Positions 36,722 to 42,857 of a stretch of DNA of 64,000 bases are shown here, piece by piece (position 1 is the first letter of the stretch; every line of letters starts with the position of its first letter). The stretch spans positions 62,001 to 126,000 of the forward strand of contig NZ_FAOZ01000020.1 of the NCBI RefSeq assembly GCF_001536285.1, written 5' to 3'. Under the pieces are notes generated by a model. That model was not told the origin of the DNA. It did not search any database and saw only the letters and a list, made by a program, of their open reading frames with translations. This DNA is from Parafrankia irregularis. GTDB taxonomy: Bacteria > Actinomycetota > Actinomycetes > Frankiales > Frankiaceae. The position numbers were made by a program, and so were the translations under genes.

Positions 36722-37166
36722 GGGCGAAACCTTAGTCTGGCAGGGCGTCCCGGAGCACCACGGCACCGATACACAGGACATTCACAACGAGCCGTGGGCC
36801 CGGTCCAGCACGATACCGGGCCCGGCCACGGTGGTGGCGGGTGTCTGACAGCCCGGCCACCATCGAAGGCCCGGCCACCCGACCCCCACCGTCCGGCATT
36901 GCGATCAACCATCCGCAGTCAGTTCGTCACGCTCGCCGGACGCGTACCGGAAGCCGCCCGCCGCCCCGGCGGGTCAGCGTCGGGCAGGTCTCCACGTGCG
37001 GGTCGATCACGGTACCGTGAGGCCTCGCCAGTGGGATGTCAGGCCGGTGTCGTCTTTGTGACCGTCACCGACAGCATGAAGGCGCACGACGCGGGAAGTC
37101 CGAGCAGTCGGGAGGCGGGGCCCGACATATCGAGGGCGGCCACGCTCGAGCGCGCTGAGGGTGGGG
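36722..37166. other. divergent promoter region, galU / cyclo-ligase
   Basis: No gene seen. A 9-bp inverted repeat GGGCCCGGT / ACCGGGCCC (36796-36804, 36815-36823) with a 10-nt loop lies 75 bp before galU. Its place in the galU leader suggests a transcript structure or a binding site, not a terminator. Confidence 0.4.
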
Positions 37167-37970
37167 ATGGCTGTGACCGGAGGAACCGTCACCGGCAGTG
37201 ACGTGGTAGGCCGGGCTGGCTCTGGCCAGGCCTCGGCGCCCTCCCCCGGCCCGTCACCGACGGATCCCGGCACGGCCACGGGAACAGACTCCGGCGGCGC
37301 AACGTCCAGTGGCACGGTGCCCGGCGGCGCAGCGTCCGGCGGCGCAGCGCCCGGTGGCACTTCGGCGACGGCACCCCCGGCGCCGTCGCCCGCGCTTTCC
37401 CCGTCGGCCGAGTGGCCCGGCCCCAAGAGCGAGATCCGCCGGCGCCTGCTGGCACTGCGGCGCGCGGGCGTCACGCCGGACTCGGCGGTCCTCACCGAAC
37501 GGGTGCTGGCGCTGCCCGAGGTCGCCCGGGCCAGGTGCGTGGCCGCCTATGTCGGGATGGCGGACGAGCCCGACACCGCCGAGCTGCTCGCCCGGCTGCG
37601 GGCGCGGGGGGTCCGGATCCTGTTGCCCGTCGTACGCCCCGATCTCGATCTGGACTTCCGTGAGTACGGGACCACGCTCGTGCCCGGGGCCATGGGCACC
37701 CGCGAGCCACCGCCGAGCGCCCCCCTGGTCGAGCTCGCCCGCGCGGATGCGGTCATCGTTCCCGCGCTCGCGGTTGACCAGGCGGGCAACCGGCTGGGGC
37801 GTGGCGGTGGCTCCTATGACCGGGCGCTGGCCCGCACCGCCCCCTCCACGCCGGTGATAGCGTTGGTGCACGATCGGGAGATTCTGACCGACGTCCCTGC
37901 GGAGGAGCACGACAGGCGGGTGACAGTGATCGTCACTCCGTCAAGAACGCTTCGTCCAGCATCGTCATGA
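37167..37970 (+). CDS. 5-formyltetrahydrofolate cyclo-ligase
   Basis: 267 aa from the ATG at 37167, with GAGGGTGGGG directly ahead (a GTG at 37161 is in frame). The enzyme domain begins near residue 85 (KSEIRRRLLALRRAGV) and carries VAAYVGMADEPDT, RILLPVVRP and the P-loop-like GNRLGRGGGSYDRAL. It converts 5-formyl-THF to 5,10-methenyl-THF with ATP. About 80 extra N-terminal residues are Gly/Thr/Ser/Ala/Pro repeats (TVPGGAASGGAAPGG) with no counterpart in normal members of about 190 aa. Confidence 0.92.
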   Translation: MAVTGGTVTGSDVVGRAGSGQASAPSPGPSPTDPGTATGTDSGGATSSGTVPGGAASGGAAPGGTSATAPPAPSPALSPSAEWPGPKSEIRRRLLALRRAGVTPDSAVLTERVLALPEVARARCVAAYVGMADEPDTAELLARLRARGVRILLPVVRPDLDLDFREYGTTLVPGAMGTREPPPSAPLVELARADAVIVPALAVDQAGNRLGRGGGSYDRALARTAPSTPVIALVHDREILTDVPAEEHDRRVTVIVTPSRTLRPASS

Positions 37971-38061
37971 AGCCCACGTCGTCATTCGGGAAGCCATCGG
38001 CCGCCTTCAGGCGTTAGAGTTGGCAGTCCCTACCGCCGAGTGCCAACTTCGGGAGGAGTCC

Positions 38062-38424
38062 GTGCCGACCTACCAGTACCGCTGCACCGCCTGCGGGCAT
38101 GATCTTGAAGCCGTGCAGAGCTTCAGTGACGCGGCGCTGACCGAGTGTCCTGCTTGCACGGGCCAACTTCGGAAGGTGTTCAGCTCCGTCGGTCTCGTCT
38201 TCAAGGGCAGCGGTTTCTACAAGACCGACAGCCGTTCGGGCTCCTCCTCCGGGGTTCCGGCGCGCCCGAAGGAGTCGTCCGCCACTTCGTCTGACGGCGA
38301 CTCGTCCGGCAAGAGCTCCGCTGCGGCCGAAAGTGGCACGGCGGCGTCCGCCGGGTCCTCGGGCAGCAGCACCAGCTCGTCGACAAGCGCTGCGTCTGCC
38401 GCATCCAGCACGGCTGCCGCCTGA
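38062..38424 (+). CDS. FmdB-family zinc-ribbon protein
   Basis: 120 aa from the GTG at 38062, which follows a near-ideal GGAGGAG site; the frame extends to 38020. The FmdB zinc ribbon is intact: PTYQYRCTACGHDLE and CPACTGQLRKVFSSVGLVFKGSGFY with two CxxC pairs. The rest is a Ser/Ala-rich tail. FmdB proteins are tiny putative regulators of unknown mechanism. It lies 91 bp after the cyclo-ligase, and the order galU / cyclo-ligase / fmdB is conserved in actinomycetes. A strong terminator follows. Confidence 0.9.
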   Translation: MPTYQYRCTACGHDLEAVQSFSDAALTECPACTGQLRKVFSSVGLVFKGSGFYKTDSRSGSSSGVPARPKESSATSSDGDSSGKSSAAAESGTAASAGSSGSSTSSSTSAASAASSTAAA

Positions 38425-38450
38425 CCCATCGGGAAAGACACAGCATTCGA

Positions 38451-38492
38451 CGAGCAGCCCCCGGCGGCCCTTCCGCCGGGGGCTGCTCGTTT
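38451..38492 (+). terminator. strong rho-independent-like terminator after fmdB
   Basis: Perfect 17-bp stem (38451-38467 with 38473-38489; core CAGCCCCCGGCGG) around a 5-nt loop, followed by TTTG. It is the strongest hairpin in the window and ends the cyclo-ligase/fmdB unit. Confidence 0.88.
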
Positions 38493-38494
38493 GC

Positions 38495-38545
38495 CAGCAC
38501 TGCTCTGTAGTCAGCACAGCTCTGTAGCCAGCACTGCTCTGTAGT
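38495..38545. repeat. 17-bp tandem repeat, three copies
   Basis: CAGCACTGCTCTGTAGT (38495-38511), a 2-mismatch copy (38512-38528) and an exact copy (38529-38545) run head to tail directly after the fmdB terminator; a partial fourth copy follows. Confidence 0.85.
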
Positions 38546-39624
38546 CGGCACTGGCACCACAGTCGGAATGGCTCGCGCCCAGCTTCTTGCCGCCGACCAC
38601 TTCCGCTACCCGCTACCTGGGGTAGCCATTTAGGTACGCGAGAGTAACGTCAATCCCGCCTCGGCGGGTGTCGCGGTCTGACTGCCGGCGGTCAGCACGG
38701 CCCGAGGGGCGGCCATCCGATGCGTTGAGGATTCTGGTCGTCCCTACGACCAGAATCCTCAGGTCCTGCTCGGTAGCAGCGGCAGCCCGAAGCGCAGGAT
38801 GTGGCGGCACGCCCTCCAACGCCCGAGATCCTCAACTCCTCGTCGCGGCTGGCCCCGACCAGGCCAAGACCCAGGAGCACGGCACCCAGGAGCACGGCAC
38901 CCAGCCGGCGCCCTGCCCGTGGCACCACGACACCGAAGCGGAGCACACCCGCCACCTCGACCTGCCGCTTCACCCGGCCGGAACCCGACCACGAGGGCCT
39001 TCCAGCGGCCATCCGACATCACGCATCAGAATCGGGTGTGGAGAGGCACCGCTGAGGCGTCCCACCAGCAACACCAGCAGGCACGGCCGGGGCACGCGGC
39101 CACGGCAGGCCAGGGGCGAGCCGGCCGATTCTGACAGCAGCTCCTCGATCGAGGTGCGGGCTGTCCACTATCGGACCGAGCGCAGCCACTATTCCGCAGC
39201 GCGGACACAGACACGAAGACAATCGACTGAACGAATCGACCTGTCTCGGTGATTCAGTCGACAATTTCGACCACGGCGTCGACTCAGGAAGCGCGCGCGG
39301 GAACAGGGGTAGCAGGCCACACGGAGGTTCAGCAAGAACCACGACTCGCACCACAGGCACGCCACGAACCGTCATGTGGCCCGGGAGATACACCAGACCC
39401 CGAATACCGTCAACCTACGGGATCAGACCACGAGCCCCTCCCCGCAAGGACGGATTCACGTGCATCCGCAGGTGCGCAGATGTGGGCCATATCGCGCACA
39501 TTGCCCGATTCACGATTCCCGCACCCCCGGACCCGCCCAGGATGCCCGTACCCACAAGGCATCCTGGACAGCTCGGGCACCCAAGGCAGTCACGGAGCCC
39601 GAGGCGCCCGCGGGGCGGGCACGC
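38546..39624. other. 1.08-kb gene-poor region with repeats
   Basis: No ORF here has a convincing start, codon bias or family. It contains the 15-bp-stem palindrome at 38726-38761 and a 15-bp direct repeat (CAGGAGCACGGCACC, near 38873 and 38888). From about 39.1 kb the composition is visibly less GC-rich than in the flanking genes. It may be a decayed or inserted segment between the housekeeping block and the small HTH cassette. Confidence 0.45.
38726..38761. repeat. perfect 15-bp-stem palindrome (dispersed hairpin family)
   Basis: TGAGGATTCTGGTCG (38726-38740) and CGACCAGAATCCTCA (38747-38761) are exact reverse complements with a 6-nt loop. Nothing convincing is translated from it. A degraded relative lies at 54776-54803 and a looser one at 20329-20376. 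Confidence 0.75.
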
Positions 39625-39912
39625 CTACTGTTTACGCCGCCGATAGTGCTCCACGATCCAGGCGTCGACCTCGCGCTTACGCCAAACCCTGGTCCCTTTG
39701 GCCCCGCTACCCGCAGGCGCGTTGATGACCTGCAGAGGCTCCGGAAACTTGGCGTCCTTGCGAGTCCAGTAGTCCACAGCCTGTCGCGTGATCTTGAGTT
39801 GGAACGCGATGTCCCCGATGCCAACCAACTGCTCACCGTCGTCCACGACAACATCGTAACCACTTTGCTCTTGCTCAAGAACCTCGCTAGGGTCGTTTTT
39901 GCTTATCGACAA
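39625..39912 (-). CDS. small helix-turn-helix DNA-binding protein (MerR/AlpA-like)
   Basis: 95 aa. An acidic N-terminus (EQEQSGYDVVVDDGEQLVG) precedes a winged-helix domain: IGDIAFQLKITRQAVDYWTR, then FPEPLQVI, GTRVWRKREVDAWIVEHY. This is the compact one-domain HTH (family 17/MerR-like) used by phage excisionases, AlpA-type activators and small actinomycete regulators. Codon use is more AT-rich than the neighbours, which may mean horizontal origin. It starts 20 bp from a divergent gene with a strong RBS, so it probably controls that shared promoter. Confidence 0.85.
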   Translation of the reverse strand: MSISKNDPSEVLEQEQSGYDVVVDDGEQLVGIGDIAFQLKITRQAVDYWTRKDAKFPEPLQVINAPAGSGAKGTRVWRKREVDAWIVEHYRRRKQ

Positions 39913-39932
39913 ATAAAGGCTGTGGAGGAAAC

Positions 39933-40274
39933 ATGCCAGCGACCCCCGGTGGACAGGACGCGATCAGTGAGCTGATTGACCGCGACGAGGCCTACGACGC
40001 GGACCCGTCCGGAGACCCTCCACTCCTGGTGGCGAGGTATCGAGCCGCATTGCGGGCGGCGCTGCGCGCCCGGCAGCCGGCGCCGGACAGCCAGGCACAG
40101 GCCTGGACGCAGCGGGAACGCGACGCCTACCTGGCCGGCGGGGAGGCCGCCCGCCAGGCGGCCGTCAGTGCGATGGCCACGGCGATCCTGGGCACCGAGC
40201 CGGAACCTCCCGGGGCCGAACGCGCCGCGCCCGAACCACCCGACCGGCCCACCGGCGCAGGCCAGGTCGACTGA
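39933..40274 (+). CDS. small hypothetical protein of the HTH cassette
   Basis: 113 aa, ATG preceded by GGAGGAAAC. The N-terminal two-thirds is predicted alpha-helical and charged (ISELIDRDEAYDADPSGD, LLVARYRAALRAALRARQ, RERDAYLAGGEAARQAAV), with a Pro/Glu-rich tail. No cysteines or signal peptide. I do not recognise the family. It is divergent from the HTH gene (20 bp between starts) and co-directional with the 48-aa ORF 194 bp downstream, so the three look like one small module. Confidence 0.7.
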   Translation: MPATPGGQDAISELIDRDEAYDADPSGDPPLLVARYRAALRAALRARQPAPDSQAQAWTQRERDAYLAGGEAARQAAVSAMATAILGTEPEPPGAERAAPEPPDRPTGAGQVD

Positions 40275-40467
40275 CCAGGAGACACCGACCATCGGCGTTC
40301 GTGTCGTCACGCACTCCCGGCCACGGATGGCCGGTAGATTGGCCGCGCCGGCACCGGACGCGCCCAGCCAGGCGCGGCCCGTGGCCCGGCTCGATGGACG
40401 GACCGACGGACGGCCCCTTGCCGACTGCCACCGCGCAGGGGCCGCACGCCGATCAAAGGAGATCACC

Positions 40468-40614
40468 ATGGGGCACACGCCGCTGCCCGGCGACGAGATC
40501 CCGAGCGACGAGCGCGAGATCGGCTGGGGCGACGAAGTCCTGTTCGACGACGAGGTCGACACCGACCTCGCGCGGCTCATGGAAGACCTGCCACCACACC
40601 ACGTCGATCGCTGA
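40468..40614 (+). CDS. 48-aa acidic small protein
   Basis: Too short for most gene callers, but its ATG at 40468 has AAAGGAGATCACC directly ahead, one of the best ribosome binding sites in the window. The product is strongly acidic (PGDEIPSDEREIGWGDEVLF, then DDEVDTDLARLMEDL), predicted pI near 4, ending PPHHVDR. Such peptides often act as DNA mimics, anti-regulators or antitoxin-like partners, but nothing here proves that. No family recognised. Confidence 0.62.
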   Translation: MGHTPLPGDEIPSDEREIGWGDEVLFDDEVDTDLARLMEDLPPHHVDR

Positions 40615-41071
40615 CCGCCACCAACCTCACCGCGTCGGCGCACCCCGCCGCTCGTCCTCTCGTCCTCTCGTCCGCTCACCTGCTCGCACCGCGGTCCCGA
40701 CCGGCTTCGCCGGCGGACCTCCCGCCCGGCGTGACATTCCTCGCGCCGCGGCGGGCTGGCGCGGCCTCGCGGATCCGGCCGAGTTCCCACAGTGCCCTCG
40801 GCAGCCCGCCGACGGGTGACCGCACCCACGGGCTCGGGCGCGGCCGATGCCAGCCGACACGGGGACTTCACACCCGGGTCGGACGACGTTCACGCCCGGG
40901 TCGGACGACGTTCACGCCAGCGACTGTGACGTGCGATACACCCGGCCCGGACGGAACACAAGGTGACCTTTGGCATTGGATTCCGTCACCCAAGGGCGCA
41001 ATACTGATCGAGCCTCGCATCTGCGGTAACCCTCATGCGCCTACCGCCACATCGTTCCCCTCGGAGACGAC
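40615..41071. other. 457-bp gap upstream of the STAS gene
   Basis: No ORF with coding character. It contains a 22-bp tandem repeat (40873-40916) and the short palindrome AAGGTGACCTT (40960-40970), then a less GC-rich stretch near 40.97-41.03 kb that probably holds the STAS promoter. Confidence 0.45.
40873..40916. repeat. 22-bp direct repeat, two perfect adjacent copies
   Basis: The unit, starting CCCGGGTCGGACGACGTT and ending CACG, occupies 40873-40894 and 40895-40916. Exact duplication 155 bp upstream of a regulator gene could be a duplicated operator or a slippage product. Confidence 0.85.
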
Positions 41072-41638
41072 GTGATGCTCACCATCGGCGAAGAAGCCGA
41101 CACGCTCATCGCAGGCCCCGAAGCGGCCCCCTCGACATCGAAAGCGGCGTCCACGCCGACGTTGCTACCACTCGGAGCTCCATCCAGCCCGCCAGTCATG
41201 ACGAGACTGCTCGCGACCGTCCGCCCCAGCCCCGGCCCCGGCACCGGCACGGGGATCGAGATCGGTGCGGGGGCCGGGCTGGCCGTGAGCCCGCCGGCGA
41301 CCGTGACCGGGCATCGTCCCGACCGCCCGCTCCGGGCCCGGGTCGAGCAGCGCGCCGAGGGCGCCGTGATCCATCTGAGCGGTCTCCTCGCCGCTGGGGC
41401 GATCGGCGCGGCGAGGGCGGCGGTGGACGACGCGGCCACCCCGGGGCCGCGGGACATCGTCATCGATCTCGCCGGGGTCCACGGTGCGGACCCGCTCGGC
41501 GCGGTCCTGCTGGGGGCGATGAGCCGCCACGCGGCCCGCCGTGGCTGCCGGTTACGCCTACGTGCCGTCGGGCCGCCGGTACTGCAGGTGCTGGCAGAAC
41601 GGGGCGTGCGGGTCGAGTTTGTGGACCCGCACAGCTGA
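41072..41638 (+). CDS. STAS-domain protein (anti-sigma-factor antagonist-like)
   Basis: 188 aa (GTG 41072; the ATG at 41075 is equally likely, with GGAG 9 nt ahead). About 85 disordered residues (PSPGPGTGTGIEIGAG and similar) precede a STAS domain (about 88-188): LRARVEQRAEGAVIHLSGLL, RDIVIDLAGVHGADPLGAVL, LRLRAVGPPVLQVLAERGV. In SpoIIAA-type STAS proteins the phospho-acceptor Ser/Thr lies in DxSG; here that position reads GADPLG, so the canonical phosphosite is missing and phosphorylation control is doubtful. It could still bind partners, for example the HATPase proteins 11-14 kb downstream. Confidence 0.75.
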   Translation: MMLTIGEEADTLIAGPEAAPSTSKAASTPTLLPLGAPSSPPVMTRLLATVRPSPGPGTGTGIEIGAGAGLAVSPPATVTGHRPDRPLRARVEQRAEGAVIHLSGLLAAGAIGAARAAVDDAATPGPRDIVIDLAGVHGADPLGAVLLGAMSRHAARRGCRLRLRAVGPPVLQVLAERGVRVEFVDPHS

Positions 41639-41663
41639 CCTCGACGGCCACCCCTGTTCGCCC

Positions 41664-41679
41664 GTACCGTAGGGGGGTA
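41664..41679 (+). promoter_or_regulatory. csoR operator: CsoR-type operator
   Basis: GTACCGTAGGGGGGTA carries the G-tract half-site and TACC/GGTA ends of CsoR operators (consensus around TACCCCNNNGGGGTA) and lies 29 bp before the csoR start, as expected for autoregulation. The left arm is weaker than the right. Confidence 0.55.
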
Positions 41680-41707
41680 TTTCGCGGCGACGGCGCGGGG
41701 GCAGGTG

Positions 41708-42064
41708 ATGCGGGTGAAGGCCGAGGCCGACCAGATGACCCAGGTCCAGCCCCAGGGCGACCAGCAGGAGCACGCCGAGTCACATCACGGGTACACCTCC
41801 GGCAAGGACGAGTACACCGCGCGGCTGCGGCGGATCGAGGGCCAGGTGCGGGGCCTTCAGCGAATGATCGCCGAGGACAAGTACTGCATCGACATCCTCA
41901 CCCAGGTCTCCGCGGCGACCCGGGCCCTGCAGTCCGTCGCGCTCGGCCTGCTGTCGGACCACCTGGCCCACTGCGTGGCTCAGGCCGTCGCGGATGGTGG
42001 GCCCGCCGCAGACGAGAAGCTCCGCGAGGCGACCGCCGCGATCGCCCGTCTCGTCCGCTCCTGA
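41708..42064 (+). CDS. csoR: CsoR-family copper-sensing repressor
   Basis: 118 aa from the ATG at 41708 (GGGGGCAGG ahead). The core CsoR domain is complete: DEYTARLRRIEGQVRGLQRM, then a C60-H85-C89 triad in KYCIDIL and SDHLAHCV. The spacing (25 and 4) equals that of M. tuberculosis CsoR C36-H61-C65, so Cu(I) is the likely ligand. The first 30 residues are a Gln/His-rich tail (QVQPQGDQQEHAESHH) that might also bind metal. No copper ATPase or chaperone gene lies near; the next gene encodes an AlkB dioxygenase 11 bp away. A candidate operator precedes it. Confidence 0.92.
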   Translation: MRVKAEADQMTQVQPQGDQQEHAESHHGYTSGKDEYTARLRRIEGQVRGLQRMIAEDKYCIDILTQVSAATRALQSVALGLLSDHLAHCVAQAVADGGPAADEKLREATAAIARLVRS

Positions 42065-42074
42065 CCTGCGGAAA

Positions 42075-42794
42075 GTGGCGAACTGCGACGACACGGGTCG
42101 CGCAGCCGTACCCGGCCCCGAACCCGAGCTCGGTCCCTGCCGGTCCGCGACCTTCGAGCGTGTGTGGCTCGACGCCCACTCGTGGGTGGATGTGGCCCGC
42201 GGCTGGATGCCGGCCGCGGACGCGCTCTACGAGGCCGTCCGCGACGGCACCCCCTGGCGTCAGGGGACGATGTGGCGGTACGAACGCCACGTGACCGAAC
42301 CGCGGCTGAGCGCCTTCATCCGCAGCGGAGCCCCCGTTCCGTTCCCACCGCTGCTGGCCGCCTACCGGGCGCTGCGCCAGCGGTACGGGGTCGACTTCGA
42401 CGGGTTCGGGCTGTCCTGGTACCGCGACGGGAACGACGCCGTGGCCTTCCACCGCGACCGCGAGATGCGCTGGCTCGACGACACGATCATCGCGATCCTC
42501 ACCCTCGGCGCCCGACGTCCCTTCATGGTGAAGTCGCGCCACCTCCCCGCCGGCCGCCGGATCCTCAACGATCCCCAGGACCGCACCGGCCGCGACTTCT
42601 CCCCCGCGGGCGGTGACCTGCTCGTGCTCGGTGGGCGGGCGCAGGCCGACTGGCTGCATGCGGTGCCCCGGGTCACCGGCGCGGTGCCCGGGCGCATCTC
42701 CGTCCAGTGGCGTTGGACGTCCCGCTCGGGCCGCCCGGAGATCGGCCCCGGCTACGGAGCCGCACGCACCTTCTCCTCCCGCTCCTCCCGCTGA
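42075..42794 (+). CDS. AlkB-like 2-oxoglutarate dioxygenase
   Basis: 239 aa from a GTG at 42075, 11 bp past csoR; the frame runs back into csoR but the overlap part is unlikely. AlkB motifs: FDGFGLSWYRDGNDAVAFHR with the HxD motif near 126-128, FMVKSRHLPAGRRIL, LLVLGGRAQADWLHAVP (distal His near 194) and GRISVQWRW with the 2-oxoglutarate Arg. AlkB enzymes demethylate alkylated bases; actinobacterial relatives also act on other substrates. Close linkage to csoR suggests co-transcription under copper control, which is unusual. Confidence 0.87.
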   Translation: MANCDDTGRAAVPGPEPELGPCRSATFERVWLDAHSWVDVARGWMPAADALYEAVRDGTPWRQGTMWRYERHVTEPRLSAFIRSGAPVPFPPLLAAYRALRQRYGVDFDGFGLSWYRDGNDAVAFHRDREMRWLDDTIIAILTLGARRPFMVKSRHLPAGRRILNDPQDRTGRDFSPAGGDLLVLGGRAQADWLHAVPRVTGAVPGRISVQWRWTSRSGRPEIGPGYGAARTFSSRSSR

Positions 42795-42857
42795 CGAGCG
42801 CCTCCCGCTGAGGAGCCCGCCCACGCCCCTGCCGGCGGCGCGGGCGGGCTCGTCAGG

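Noticed and set aside
36796-36823. 9-bp inverted repeat as a terminator
   Set aside because: It lies between divergent genes, where no transcript should end; kept only as an unexplained structure.
38495-38545. CRISPR array
   Set aside because: The 17-bp units are adjacent with no spacers; no cas genes in the window. No CRISPR array was found elsewhere either.
38613-38819. 68-codon frame through the 38.7-kb palindrome
   Set aside because: Its best-looking part (RILVVGTTRIL) is just the translated hairpin and appears in both directions; not a gene.
39019-39393. 124-codon minus-strand frame
   Set aside because: No ribosome binding site, no recognisable domain and irregular codon use in a gene-poor region.
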